A stretch of 56,742 nucleotides of DNA from Campylobacterales bacterium (GTDB lineage Bacteria; Campylobacterota; Campylobacteria; Campylobacterales; Sulfurospirillaceae). The translations under genes were made by a program, and so were the position numbers. The notes below the pieces were generated by a model. It ran no database searches and had not been told where the DNA came from. It worked only from the letters and a program-made list of their open reading frames with translations. Location of the stretch: positions 1-56,742 of the forward strand of contig JAFGFU010000007.1 of the NCBI GenBank assembly GCA_016930915.1, in the 5' to 3' direction. Below are positions 8,243-17,871 of the stretch, piece by piece. Position 1 is the stretch's first letter, and each line of letters starts with the position of its first letter.

Positions 8243-9100
8243 TCATGTTTTACACAGGAGATAGGTAATATCTAAAATAACTTCTGTTCCTAAGTTTTTT
8301 TGAGAATTAATCCGCATTTTAATTTTGAATTCGTCACAATACGCCTTCACCAAACTAAGACCTATGCCATATCCTTCTTTGTTTGCATCGACTTGATAAT
8401 AACGATTAAAGACCAAAAAAAGATCTGCCTCACTCATCCCCACACCTAAATCTTTAATACGAAGTTGTGTTCCTTCATGACTAATAGTAATAGGTGCCTT
8501 GTTCATATTATATTTAAGCGCATTATGCAGTAAATTAGAGAGAACTTTCGTCAACCCATGTTTATCAGCAAAAATCTTTACATGTAAACCATGATGAATA
8601 ATCTCAACACCCTCTGCCATCTCTTTTTGTTTTTCAATCACAGATGAGACAACCTCATCCAAATAAAAAATTTCTTTTACATCTGTTTGAATCTCTTTTT
8701 TAATGTAATAATCGACTTCCTTATACAATTCGTAAAGATCATGACTTGCCAATTCTATACGAGATAGACGTTTTAATTTCTTACTATCATGTTCATCAGC
8801 TTGCAGCATCTGAAGGTTAGCGTTAATCACACAAAGCGGAATATTGAGTTCATGAAGGGTATCTTTGAGTAAAATATCTAAAAAATGGTTGGTTTTAAAT
8901 AAAGAAGCTAAGGTATAAGAAACCAAAAGGTATCCTACTAAAAAAGCAGAAACGATCAAGATAAAAAGCGCTACCCACCACTGCTCTATCCATTTCCACA
9001 AGTACAGGCAAAAGAGCGTAAAACAACACAACACTAGAGTAGACATAAGAATAGAACGAACAAAAAAAATCTTATCGCTACTTCTCAAAGCGATATCCAA
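8243..9100 (-). CDS. Sensor histidine kinase
   Basis: Membrane kinase partnered with the response regulator encoded upstream. The 285-aa product has two adjacent helices (about residues 19-62), almost no periplasmic loop, H-box TLHELNIPL, N-box LLHNALKYN, G1 IKDLGVGMS and G2 EGYGIGLSLVKAY. The HELN (not HELR) H-box recurs in the second kinase of this window. The start is uncertain: TTG at 9100 overlaps the regulator gene by 23 nt; the first ATG (9046) falls right at the first helix. A palindrome copy (8577-8588) encodes Leu-His-Val-Lys. Confidence 0.85.
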   Translation of the reverse strand: MDIALRSSDKIFFVRSILMSTLVLCCFTLFCLYLWKWIEQWWVALFILIVSAFLVGYLLVSYTLASLFKTNHFLDILLKDTLHELNIPLCVINANLQMLQADEHDSKKLKRLSRIELASHDLYELYKEVDYYIKKEIQTDVKEIFYLDEVVSSVIEKQKEMAEGVEIIHHGLHVKIFADKHGLTKVLSNLLHNALKYNMNKAPITISHEGTQLRIKDLGVGMSEADLFLVFNRYYQVDANKEGYGIGLSLVKAYCDEFKIKMRINSQKNLGTEVILDITYLLCKT

Positions 9101-9743
9101 TTCCTCGAATATTTAAAATGCTCTCTTTGCCAAAAATTTTTTTAAGATTGTTAATATAAACCCGAATAGAGCCCTCATTGATCTCTTCACTGCTACTCCA
9201 AAGATGATTACAAATCATCTCTTTTGTAACCACATTTCCTCTATCCTTCACTAATAAATAGAGCAGTTCAAAATCTTTTCGATTTAAATCCAACTCTGTT
9301 GTCCCTTGAAAAAGACGTTTGCGCGCAAGATTTAATTTATACTGAGCATCTATGATAAACCAATCATCCACAGCGCCTTTTGTACGGGCTAAAATGGCTT
9401 TAATACGCAAAAGTAATTCACGTAAATCAAATGGCTTTTTAATATAATCATCTCCACCTATCAAAAACCCTTTTCTCACACTTTCTTGATCGTTTAATGA
9501 AGTTATGAAAATAGCAGGTGTTCTATCCCCAGAATGACGTAATGCTTGCAAAAACTCAAAACCATTCATATCAGGCACTTTGACATCAACCAAATATAAA
9601 TCAAAGCTATTTTGATAGCATGCTTCCAAAGCCTCTTTTCCACTTTTAACTAACGTGCATACATACGCATATTCAGATAAAAAATCCTCTAAGGTTTGAA
9701 GTAAAAGCATATTGTCTTCTAAAATGAGAAGTTTATAGGACAC
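9078..9743 (-). CDS. OmpR-family response regulator
   Basis: Transcription regulator with receiver domain (acidic pocket E9/D10, phospho-acceptor D53 in YLVDVKVPD, conserved Lys in IKKPFDL) and a C-terminal winged helix (RKDFELLYLLVKDRGNVVTKE, RVYINNLKKI). I chose GTG at 9743, giving MSYKLLILEDN, because TTAGGAG lies 8 nt upstream; GTG at 9752 would overlap that site. It is closely similar in layout to the regulator at 28001, suggesting paralogous systems. Targets unknown. Confidence 0.88.
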   Translation of the reverse strand: MSYKLLILEDNMLLLQTLEDFLSEYAYVCTLVKSGKEALEACYQNSFDLYLVDVKVPDMNGFEFLQALRHSGDRTPAIFITSLNDQESVRKGFLIGGDDYIKKPFDLRELLLRIKAILARTKGAVDDWFIIDAQYKLNLARKRLFQGTTELDLNRKDFELLYLLVKDRGNVVTKEMICNHLWSSSEEINEGSIRVYINNLKKIFGKESILNIRGIGYRFEK

Positions 9744-9812
9744 GCGAAACACTCCTAATAACGATAGTATAAACTAGCATGACTCTCTTTATCGCTTCTA
9801 AGAACAACACCT

Positions 9813-9824
9813 TTTACATGTAAA
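9813..9824. repeat. Iterated palindrome TTTACATGTAAA
   Basis: A perfect 12-bp palindrome in the 202-bp gap between the divergent response regulator and aldo/keto reductase genes. The rest of this gap is AT-rich, with two TTAATATTAA-like elements around 9895-9915 and a possible -10 TATACT near 9917. Confidence 0.9.
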
Positions 9825-9945
9825 GAATAGCGTTGCAGAACTTAGTATTTAAGCCTTAATGGGGTAAAATCTTCACTTATAAAATGATGACATATTAATA
9901 TTAATTTAATATTAAATATACTGTAAAAAAAAGAGGGGGCTATTG

Positions 9946-10965
9946 ATGAAATACCGTTATATTGGCAAAAGTGGACTCCGTGTGACACCTATCTGTATGG
10001 GCACCATGAGTTTTGGTAGCTGGAGCGATAAAAAAGAGTCGTTTAAAATTTTAGACTCCGCTTACGATAGAGGGATTAATTTTTTCGATACCGCCGAACT
10101 TTACCCCGTGCCTCCACGCAGTGATTACGCAGGACTGACTGAAGAGATTATTGCCGAGTGGCTTGAAACCAAACCTAGAGAGAGCATTATTTTAGCTTCC
10201 AAAATAGCAGGGGCTGCCAATGGTTGGTTTGTACCACCCGTTCGCCATGGCTTAACAGCGATTGATTCCTTTCACATTCAAAAGGCTGTTGAGGGAAGTT
10301 TAAAGCGTTTAAAAACCGATTACATTGACTTGTATCAAGTACATTGGCCTGATACCATTGTTCCGAAAGAGGAGTCTGCTCGTGCGCTGGATGTACTGGT
10401 AAAAAGTGGCAAAGTACGCTACCTTGGAACATCCAATGACACCGCATACGGACTGACCAAATCCAACACCATCGCTCACTATGAGAAACTGGCTCGTTTT
10501 GAATCCATTCAGAACAATTTTTCTCTGCTCAATCCTCGCTTTTTAGATGAGCTTTCCCACGTCTGTAAAACCGAAAAAGTCTCACTTCTGCCCTATTCTC
10601 CTATTGCAGGTGGCGTGCTTAGTGGCAAATACAATCAACCCTTTATTGGCCCAAAAACACGCTTTGGTGAATACATGAACCATGAAGATGCCAGACAACG
10701 TCTTATGTCTCAGCGTTTTGTCAATGAAAAAACGCTTTTGGCAACCTCCAAATACATGGAACTTGCTAAAAAACATGGTATGAGTCCTGTGACCCTTGCA
10801 GTGGCGTGGAGCATGCATTTTGATTTTGTGGCTTCAACTATTATTGGAGCACGCTACGCTACGCAGCTTGAAGAGAGTTTTAAAGCATTGGATATTACCC
10901 TCAGCGCTGAGATACTGCGTGAAATTGAAACCATCCAAAAAGAGATTTTATATCCTATGGGATAA
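9946..10965 (+). CDS. Aldo/keto reductase
   Basis: NAD(P)H-dependent oxidoreductase with a TIM-barrel fold; substrate unknown. The 339-aa product shows N-terminal GKSGLRVTPICMGTMSFG, catalytic Asp and Tyr in FFDTAELY, the lysine strand ILASKI, and the catalytic His in YQVHWPD. The C-terminal cofactor segment is STIIGAR. ATG 9946 is preceded by AGAGGGGG (9932-9939). The gene stands alone and ends at tandem palindromes and a strong terminator. Confidence 0.88.
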   Translation: MKYRYIGKSGLRVTPICMGTMSFGSWSDKKESFKILDSAYDRGINFFDTAELYPVPPRSDYAGLTEEIIAEWLETKPRESIILASKIAGAANGWFVPPVRHGLTAIDSFHIQKAVEGSLKRLKTDYIDLYQVHWPDTIVPKEESARALDVLVKSGKVRYLGTSNDTAYGLTKSNTIAHYEKLARFESIQNNFSLLNPRFLDELSHVCKTEKVSLLPYSPIAGGVLSGKYNQPFIGPKTRFGEYMNHEDARQRLMSQRFVNEKTLLATSKYMELAKKHGMSPVTLAVAWSMHFDFVASTIIGARYATQLEESFKALDITLSAEILREIETIQKEILYPMG

Positions 10966-10968
10966 CTA

Positions 10969-11000
10969 TTTACATGTAAAAAGAAATCTTTACATGTAAA
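10969..11000. repeat. Two tandem iterated palindromes
   Basis: TTTACATGTAAA occurs at 10969-10980 and again at 10989-11000, separated by 8 bp (AAGAAATC). The centre-to-centre distance is 20 bp. They lie immediately after the aldo/keto reductase stop and before its terminator, in the gap to the convergent PII gene. Confidence 0.9.
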
Positions 11001-11009
11001 CCTTTATGT

Positions 11010-11046
11010 GAGATAGAGTGATTTTTAAATCACTCTATCTCTTTTT
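11010..11046 (+). terminator. Rho-independent terminator after aldo/keto reductase
   Basis: A perfect 13-bp stem GAGATAGAGTGAT / ATCACTCTATCTC (11010-11022 with 11029-11041), loop TTTTAA, followed by five T. It directly abuts the stop codon of the convergent PII gene. Confidence 0.85.
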
Positions 11047-11394
<348 letters not shown>

Positions 11395-11433
11395 CTAGAT
11401 TTATCACTTTTATAAGAATCATTTTATCTTAAA

Positions 11434-11952
11434 TTATTTTAAATACGCTTTGAGAATCAACTGTGGTTCAAGCGGTTTATCCCTGCCATCCGTAGAAATA
11501 TTTTCAAGTTTGCGCACGACATCCATCCCTTCAATGACTTCACCAAAAATGGTATGTCTTCCATTTAAGTGAGGGGCAGGAGTGGTGGTAATAAAGAACT
11601 GACTGCGGTTAGTGTTACGTCCTGCATTCGCCATAGCAAGTATGCCTGGTTTATTAAACATAACAAAGGGTTTAAACTCATCTTCAAACGCTCCACCAAA
11701 GAAAGACTCACCCCCTCTTCCCGTTCCCGTTGGGTCACCACCTTGAATCATAAAGTTTTTAATCACACGGTGAAATGAAACACCATTGTAATACCCCTTC
11801 TTAACAAGCCCTTCAAAATTTTCACACGCCTTAGGCGCAATCTCTGGCTTAAGTGCAAATACAATGTTTCCCTGCGTAGTTTCAAACACCACGTCGCTCG
11901 CACACACAGCACTCCATACACCCAATACACATAACGCTAAAACCCTCTTCAT
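11434..11952 (-). CDS. Periplasmic cyclophilin-type peptidyl-prolyl isomerase
   Basis: Proline isomerase assisting folding of exported proteins. The 172-aa product has a signal peptide (MKRVLALCVLGVWSAVCASD) and cyclophilin landmarks FHRVIKNFMIQGGDPTGTG (catalytic Arg in FHR), LAMANAGRNTNRSQFFIT and LNGRHTIFGEV. Its ATG directly follows the stop of the response regulator upstream, so it is the last gene of the binding-protein/kinase/regulator operon. Why a PPIase is coupled to a sensory operon is unclear. Confidence 0.9.
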   Translation of the reverse strand: MKRVLALCVLGVWSAVCASDVVFETTQGNIVFALKPEIAPKACENFEGLVKKGYYNGVSFHRVIKNFMIQGGDPTGTGRGGESFFGGAFEDEFKPFVMFNKPGILAMANAGRNTNRSQFFITTTPAPHLNGRHTIFGEVIEGMDVVRKLENISTDGRDKPLEPQLILKAYLK

Positions 11953-12612
11953 TTACGCATCTCCTACCAGTTTTGTATTGCGAAAGCGATACACTTTATT
12001 TTTTACTTTTTCTAAAATACCTACTTTAATAAGCTGTTGAAACATATGCACGACAGTAGGTTTACTCACACCAATATTATCAATAATATCCTGATAGGAA
12101 CCGTTAAAAATTTTATCTTCATCTAAATGATTAATGATGTATTTCAAAATTTCAATCTTCTTTCCACCAATGAGTGCCGCAAGCCCTTCAATAATAAACG
12201 AACATCCTTGAATCTCCTTCCTCTGTAATCGTGGGAGCATTGCACTATAAATGGCACTGATCAAATCTTTCATATTAATGGGCTTCATAATAAAACCATC
12301 CACCTTTAATGTAATAGCTTCAAGCAAATAATCTGTCTCCGTGAATGCTGTTGTAATAATGGCAGGAATATTTCGATGATACTCTGTTTTAAGTTTTTTA
12401 AGCATCTCGATACCATTCATCTGTGGCATTAAAATATCTGTGACAATAATATCCACATCCTTTTGCAATACTACATTAAGCCCTTCTTCCCCATTACTAG
12501 CCAAATAAACCTCTTTAACAAAATCTTTCAAAATCATATACGTCTGATCTCGAACTGATTTCTCATCTTCTACGTATAGCACCACACAATCTTTTAAACT
12601 ATTAAAATCCAT
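11953..12612 (-). CDS. Response regulator with unusual winged-helix output domain
   Basis: The 219-aa product has an N-terminal receiver (E15/D16, phospho-acceptor D59 in IIVTDILMP, K110 in FIMKP). About residues 150-215 form a helix-turn-helix, SYQDIIDNIGVSKPTVVHMFQQ followed by a wing, VGILEKVKNKVYRFR. This output is not OmpR-, NarL- or NtrC-like; it resembles the winged helices of Crp-type or RepL-type plasmid proteins. It lies directly after the hybrid-type sensor kinase gene and is its obvious partner. DNA targets unknown. Confidence 0.82.
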   Translation of the reverse strand: MDFNSLKDCVVLYVEDEKSVRDQTYMILKDFVKEVYLASNGEEGLNVVLQKDVDIIVTDILMPQMNGIEMLKKLKTEYHRNIPAIITTAFTETDYLLEAITLKVDGFIMKPINMKDLISAIYSAMLPRLQRKEIQGCSFIIEGLAALIGGKKIEILKYIINHLDEDKIFNGSYQDIIDNIGVSKPTVVHMFQQLIKVGILEKVKNKVYRFRNTKLVGDA

Positions 12613-14223
12613 CTATTGCTCCTCTTCTTTTTCCAGTGGCATTAAAAGTGTCATTATCATGCACTTTTCATAGTATTTTCCATTACTAAACGTATATGCG
12701 CCATTTGTTCCGCAGATACTCCCTCTCATCTGTTTTTCAATAATTTGTTTTGACATGTAAAGACCAATTCCTGTTCCTGAAGATTTATGTTTGGTTGTAA
12801 AATAAGGCTCAAACATTCTATCTTGCACCTCTTCATTAATACCACCACCATTGTCAATCACTAGAACAACTGCATTATAAGCCTCTTTTGAAATGACAAC
12901 TTCAATACATCTCTCCTCAACCTGACGCTCCTCAAAAACATCTTTTGCATTGGAAAGTAAATTCATAATCACTTGAGAAAATTCATTAGGATAACCATGA
13001 ACAATTGAATCTTTTTTACATGTAATAAAGATTTTAATTCCCGCTTTCGCATAATAAGCTTTAATCAATTTAACACTGTATGTAACGGTTTCTCTCAGAC
13101 TGAAAGGCTCTTCACTTTGATTGGGTTTAAAAAAATTACGAAAATCATCGATAGTATTAGACATCAATAAACCCAATGCAATACCTTCATTCACCTGCTT
13201 ATCGATAAAATCATCGCTTAATGCGATACCTGCCATTCGTTTCATTTGAAAACTTTGAATGATAAGTACCATCGCATTAAGAGGCTGTCTCCATTGATGG
13301 GCAATATTGCCAATCATCTCTCCCATTGAAGCAAGTCTTGATTGACGAAACATAATCTGATCTTTTTGACGACTTTGTTCCACTTCGTAACGCACTTTTT
13401 CTTCCAAATCACAATTGAGTTGTTGCAGTTCTTTGGTTTTTTCATCAATCCTATGAGCAAGTTTAGTATGTAATAATCGAATATTACGTAAGAGAAGCAT
13501 TGCCAACAATCCTGCAACAATAGTTGTTCCAATGGTCGCTAGGACAATCCACTCAAAGGTATTATCATAGACTGTTTCTGTCTGTAAAAATCCTTCTTTA
13601 GCGTTTTCTAAGTTTTGATTAATCAGCCCTGTTAAATCAATATTAATCGAATAGACACTTGGATAAAGCTCATTTTGTAAAATCTCAATGGCTCTGGAGG
13701 ATTGATTTGACTCAAAATAGCGAAACATTTTCAGCAAAATGCCATCGATAGTATGAATTTTCTGCTCAATTTTAGTAATAAAGCCATTATCTTCTATTAA
13801 AATATAGGCTTGATTTGTTTTTTTCAACAAACCCCACGAATGCGCCAATTTCACTAACCAATCGCTCTCATCAATTTCTAAACTTTTTTTATATTCTTGC
13901 AGTTCAATTTGAATCAACTCTTGCGCTAATGCAATGACCACTTTGCCTTCATTTGCACCGATAAACTCTTTTTCAATATCCCGAATCGTATCAAGTACAT
14001 TCACGGTATAAATATCTTTAAGATTTTCCAAACGAATGGTAGGTAACATCCGTTTGGTGTACAAAATATCAAAATTATTTTTAATACGATTAATACTCAT
14101 ATGTGCAAAACTGCCGATAAAAAACATTCCTGCAAGCATAATAAAAAAAAGAAGCGTTGTTTTTTTCGCAATGGTCATTTCATCAATGCTGTTCATAAAA
14201 TCACGTAAAGGATTATTTTTCAT
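12613..14223 (-). CDS. Sensor histidine kinase with large periplasmic domain
   Basis: A 536-aa membrane kinase: helix at about residues 20-40, a mostly helical periplasmic region of about 190 residues, second helix near 235-255, a coiled coil, then H-box MIGNIAHQWRQPLNAM, N-box NLLSNAKDVF, G1 IDNGGGI and G2 GTGIGLYMSKQI. HQWRQPLN is typical of Campylobacterota kinases. The ATG at 14223 overlaps the end of the binding-protein gene by 11 nt; an earlier ATG at 14259 would overlap further. Palindrome variants lie at 12750-12761 and 13015-13026. It probably senses ligand through the upstream binding protein. Confidence 0.88.
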   Translation of the reverse strand: MKNNPLRDFMNSIDEMTIAKKTTLLFFIMLAGMFFIGSFAHMSINRIKNNFDILYTKRMLPTIRLENLKDIYTVNVLDTIRDIEKEFIGANEGKVVIALAQELIQIELQEYKKSLEIDESDWLVKLAHSWGLLKKTNQAYILIEDNGFITKIEQKIHTIDGILLKMFRYFESNQSSRAIEILQNELYPSVYSINIDLTGLINQNLENAKEGFLQTETVYDNTFEWIVLATIGTTIVAGLLAMLLLRNIRLLHTKLAHRIDEKTKELQQLNCDLEEKVRYEVEQSRQKDQIMFRQSRLASMGEMIGNIAHQWRQPLNAMVLIIQSFQMKRMAGIALSDDFIDKQVNEGIALGLLMSNTIDDFRNFFKPNQSEEPFSLRETVTYSVKLIKAYYAKAGIKIFITCKKDSIVHGYPNEFSQVIMNLLSNAKDVFEERQVEERCIEVVISKEAYNAVVLVIDNGGGINEEVQDRMFEPYFTTKHKSSGTGIGLYMSKQIIEKQMRGSICGTNGAYTFSNGKYYEKCMIMTLLMPLEKEEEQ

Positions 14224-15379
14224 TACTGCTTCCCACAGAATAAAAATCTGCATCAACAAATTCGCTTAAATGAACATTGTGCAAACATTTACACCGCTCA
14301 TCCCTATTTTTGGAGAGCACATTTTCATCTAAGGTTTTTGAGAAAGTTCCCAACGCATCAATAAAATCCTCTTTGGTAAAAGATTTTCCAATGCTTTTAA
14401 ATACTTCACTCACCATACGAGCGGCAAAATACCCCTCCAAAGAGACATGGCTGAGTTCCTCCTTTGGATAGTAAAGATACATCAATTCACGATACTCTTG
14501 GACTTCTTTGACCTCAGATGTCCACGGGGATGGAACAACTTGAGCAAATACAATTCCCACACCATTACCTTTAAGTAATTCAATAAGCGGTTTAGGCTCC
14601 ACAAAAGAAGAGAGCCCAAACTTCACCTCTTTACGAATTTTTTCACTCTTTCTTGCACGTTTAATAAACTCGGCTACGGCATGCGTTGACCCCGCCATTA
14701 AAATAACTTCAGGATTACTCTGCTCAATTTCATAAAGAGCATTCCCCACAGAAAGAGTATTACGTTTGTAACTGCCCTCGCCTATTAAAATAAGATTTTG
14801 TTTGGCCAATGCACTTTTAGCACCATTGAGTGCTGCTATTCCATAGCCATCGTTTTGATAAAAAAGCGCAAAACGCTTGTAATTAAACGTTTTTATATAG
14901 TACTGCACCAACTTTTCAATCTCATCTAAATCACTCGCTCTGGCATTTAAGACAATAGGATTAGGAGGTTTACGTAAAAATTCTGCGCCCGAATATGTCC
15001 CCACCAAAGGAATACGATGCTTAATAGCAATAGGAAAAACAACCTCAGCAGAAGGTGTTCCAATGATACCAAAGAGTGCAAAAATCTTCTCTTTTGTAAT
15101 CAAATCTTTTACATTTTCAATGGCTATTTTTGGCTCATACCGATCATCTTTGGCAATAATTTCAATTTTTCTACCGTGCACCCCACCCTTTTCATTTAAA
15201 TTTTTAAAATAAATTTCTGTTCCAAGTAAAAATTGGTTACCAACACTATTAAGCCCACCACTAAAAGGTCCGCTCATCCCTAAACGAATCACATCACCTT
15301 CAAATTTACTATGAACTATGGCGTAATTGAGTAAAAGTAAAGCAAAAAGGAAAAAAAGGACACTGGCTATGTAACGCAT
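14213..15379 (-). CDS. LIV-type periplasmic binding protein associated with a sensor kinase
   Basis: The 388-aa product has an N-terminal signal or anchor (YIASVLFFLFALLLLNYAIV) and a type I periplasmic-binding (Peripla_BP_6, LivK-like) domain: GDVIRLGMSGPFSGGLNSVG, ARASDLDEIEKLV, AGSTHAVAEFIKRAR. No LIV permease or ATPase genes are nearby; instead the gene overlaps a kinase gene. I infer a ligand-sensing subunit of a three-part sensor rather than a transport protein. Ligand unknown. Confidence 0.82.
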   Translation of the reverse strand: MRYIASVLFFLFALLLLNYAIVHSKFEGDVIRLGMSGPFSGGLNSVGNQFLLGTEIYFKNLNEKGGVHGRKIEIIAKDDRYEPKIAIENVKDLITKEKIFALFGIIGTPSAEVVFPIAIKHRIPLVGTYSGAEFLRKPPNPIVLNARASDLDEIEKLVQYYIKTFNYKRFALFYQNDGYGIAALNGAKSALAKQNLILIGEGSYKRNTLSVGNALYEIEQSNPEVILMAGSTHAVAEFIKRARKSEKIRKEVKFGLSSFVEPKPLIELLKGNGVGIVFAQVVPSPWTSEVKEVQEYRELMYLYYPKEELSHVSLEGYFAARMVSEVFKSIGKSFTKEDFIDALGTFSKTLDENVLSKNRDERCKCLHNVHLSEFVDADFYSVGSSNEK

Positions 15380-15490
15380 CTTTATTCCGCTTTCTTTTGG
15401 AGTTTAAAGTTATAATAGCGATATTTTTTTATAAAATGACTTAATTAGTAAAAAAATATTTACTTAAAATAAAAGAAAGTGAATTAAAAC

Positions 15491-16156
15491 ATGTTTTGTA
15501 AAATTTGTAACACTTTAACAGAGGCTATTGCCGATAATAGTTTAAAAAAAACATACCATTTTTGTCACAACTGCGATGCCATTACTCTTGATTCTTCGGA
15601 TTATCTTCTCCCAGAAAAAGAGCATGCCCTTTATAATAATCACCATAACAGCCTTGAAAATGAAGGGTATGTTGCCATGTTTGAAAATTTTTTAGATTTT
15701 TTCTGGGATGAGCTTACATGTAAAGAAGAATCGCTCGATTTTGGCTCAGGGCCGACCCCTGTTTTGAGCTATTTACTTGAAAAAAGAGGGGTTAAAGTGG
15801 ATTGTTATGATAAATTTTACCAACCTAAAACATGTTATGAAAATAAGCTGTATGATTTCATTACCTCAACTGAAGTTTTTGAGCATTTAGAAAATCCCTT
15901 AGAGACACTCCAACTGCTTAGTTTACATCTAAAGCCTCATGGTATTATTGCCATAATGACCCTTTTTCATAGTAACGATAAAATGCACTTTTTACAATGG
16001 TGGTATCGAAGAGATCCAACACATATTATTTTTTATACGCCTAAAACAATTGAAGTGATGGCAAACAAATGTGGATTAGAAGTGGTTCGAACCGATGAGC
16101 GAAGAATAGCTCTCTTGAGAAAGGTGGCTCAAAAGCCACCCTTTTCTAAGTATTAA
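15491..16156 (+). CDS. Class I SAM methyltransferase with N-terminal zinc ribbon
   Basis: A 221-aa product. Residues 3-30 hold two CxxC pairs (CKIC and CHNC), a likely zinc ribbon. A Methyltransf_23-like domain follows with motif I LDFGSGPTPVLSYL, acidic motif II VDCYDKFY and motif III-like TSTEVFEHLENP. The substrate cannot be inferred; related proteins act on small molecules or sugar moieties. A palindrome variant (15713-15724) is read as Thr-Cys-Lys. The stop codon overlaps that of the convergent gene: TTAA (16153-16156) serves both strands. Confidence 0.8.
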   Translation: MFCKICNTLTEAIADNSLKKTYHFCHNCDAITLDSSDYLLPEKEHALYNNHHNSLENEGYVAMFENFLDFFWDELTCKEESLDFGSGPTPVLSYLLEKRGVKVDCYDKFYQPKTCYENKLYDFITSTEVFEHLENPLETLQLLSLHLKPHGIIAIMTLFHSNDKMHFLQWWYRRDPTHIIFYTPKTIEVMANKCGLEVVRTDERRIALLRKVAQKPPFSKY

Positions 16157-16530
16157 CGGTAATAACGGTCTCTATAATCTCTCTCATCATGACGATGATG
16201 AGGACGATGTGGAGGTCTAGGTGGTGCATAATAATATTTTGGTGAATTATCAATAATGACAACTCTCTCTCTTACATATGGCTCTGTGTACACTACCGTG
16301 GTACGAGGTTGTTCAATATAACGAGGTTGTTCTACATAATGAGTTGTTGTATAACTTCTCTGTGGTGTTCCACCAAAAAGATTCCCCGCACCCTCAAGTA
16401 AAGAAGGTAACATCAGCACAGCACCTGCACCAATTAGTACCCCTTGTTCTTTATCGCCCCAGGCGTGAGCGTTCGTGGCTCCACTAAGTACCAACAGGAT
16501 TGAAACTAAACTAATTTTTACTATTTTCAT
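16153..16530 (-). CDS. Secreted Tyr/Pro/His/Arg-rich protein, function unknown
   Basis: A 125-aa product with a clear signal peptide (VKISLVSILLVLSGATNAHA), a short hydrophobic Gly-rich stretch (GVLIGAGAVLMLPSL) and a low-complexity C-terminal half with repeats YVEQPRYIEQPR and a tail of alternating Pro, His, Arg, Asp and Tyr. AAGGAG precedes the ATG. The composition suggests a surface-binding or metal-binding protein, but no family is recognised. Confidence 0.7.
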   Translation of the reverse strand: MKIVKISLVSILLVLSGATNAHAWGDKEQGVLIGAGAVLMLPSLLEGAGNLFGGTPQRSYTTTHYVEQPRYIEQPRTTVVYTEPYVRERVVIIDNSPKYYYAPPRPPHRPHHRHDERDYRDRYYR

Positions 16531-16579
16531 TGGACACTCCTTAGCATTTCTAGTCGAAATGTTATATCAGAATCGTGAA

Positions 16580-17770
16580 TCATTTGTGAATTTTTTCTAC
16601 CCATTTCCAATAAAATCCAAATAAAATAAAACTACATCCCAAACCACATGTAATCATCCATAAAGCAACACCCCACTCAAACAGTGCACCAATGGCAAAC
16701 GAGACGAAGGTGCTCATACCCATAAAAACCATATCGTTATAGGCAATCACTCTGCCATAAAAAGCTTCATCGGTTTCATACTGTAAAAGCGTGTAGGTGT
16801 AAGACCATAGGGTTGCGGTAAAAAGACCACACAGTAAAATACCTATAAAACTAAAGTAAAAATCAAACTGCAACACACCCCAAAGAACAATGCTCAACCC
16901 CTGCGCTATAAAAATATAAAAAAGTGTCTTTGCATTAATAAATGGGCTTAAAAAGAACTGCCCAAAGACTAAAGAAATGGCACGTGTGGCATTAATAAAT
17001 CCAATGACCAGAGGAATAGAAAGAAGATGTTTATACTCATGATCTGCCAAAAGTGCAATCAATGCATCATACGCACTAAGCCCCACACTCGCATGCAATA
17101 AAATCAGATGGACAATTTTTGGATGATGTTTTAAATAGAGGAACCCCTCCATCATCATTGCTTTTACATGTAAAGCGTGATTAGTTGCCAAAGAAGGAAT
17201 ATTTAGCTTTAACAGTAGTGAAAACCCTACACAATACAAAATCATATCTGCCACAAATGCACTCGTTGTGCCAAAATAATGAATATAAAATCCAGATATT
17301 GCCATGCCAAAGGCATAAGAGACTGCCCAAATAATGGAGTGAATTTCATTGGCAAGTTTTAAATCATTATTGCTTAAAAGCTTTGGTAACAGAGACATTT
17401 CGGTTTGAAAGTAAATGCTTCCTGTGCCCATACGTACAAAAATAAGCCCCAACAAAATCCATAACGCATCCAAAGAGTGAATAAACATCAACCAAAAAAC
17501 AGTGATAATTTCAATCGCAGTTAAAAAGAGCATAAAATGTTTTGTATTGACTTTATCAATAATCGCCCCACTAAAAGGCGCTAAAAGCATGGCGGGTAAA
17601 AAGGTAAACGCCGCAGCCGTACTCAGCGCCCAAATGGGTGCACCTAACTGAATTAAAAGGGTATAAATCGCCATATGACTAAACCACGCACCAAAATAAC
17701 AAATAAGCTGAATGAAACTTAATCTTCTTAACGTTTCATTCTCTCTTAAAAGTGCTATGTAGTGGTTCAT
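16580..17770 (-). CDS. MFS transporter
   Basis: Probable inner-membrane exporter of 396 aa with about twelve hydrophobic segments. The loop between helices 2 and 3 reads APFSGAIIDKVNTKH, the major-facilitator signature region (G-x-x-x-D). Overall it resembles the EntS-like/MFS_3 group. ATG 17770 has GGAG 5 nt upstream; a second ATG at 17782 overlaps that site. A palindrome copy (17163-17174) encodes Leu-His-Val-Lys in a loop. Substrate unknown. Confidence 0.82.
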   Translation of the reverse strand: MNHYIALLRENETLRRLSFIQLICYFGAWFSHMAIYTLLIQLGAPIWALSTAAAFTFLPAMLLAPFSGAIIDKVNTKHFMLFLTAIEIITVFWLMFIHSLDALWILLGLIFVRMGTGSIYFQTEMSLLPKLLSNNDLKLANEIHSIIWAVSYAFGMAISGFYIHYFGTTSAFVADMILYCVGFSLLLKLNIPSLATNHALHVKAMMMEGFLYLKHHPKIVHLILLHASVGLSAYDALIALLADHEYKHLLSIPLVIGFINATRAISLVFGQFFLSPFINAKTLFYIFIAQGLSIVLWGVLQFDFYFSFIGILLCGLFTATLWSYTYTLLQYETDEAFYGRVIAYNDMVFMGMSTFVSFAIGALFEWGVALWMITCGLGCSFILFGFYWKWVEKIHK

Positions 17771-17871
17771 ATTTGCTCCCATGTATTCAAAAAAAGGGAT
17801 TGTACTCTTTTTTTATAAAGGCAAATTCATTTTTGTGTTACAATGAATTATGAATATTATGAGGAGTGACC

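Noticed and set aside
16278-16487. Repetitive Tyr/Gln/Pro/Arg coding stretch as a tandem DNA repeat or CRISPR-like array
   Set aside because: Only two short degenerate units encoding EQPR repeats are present; this is protein low complexity, not an array.
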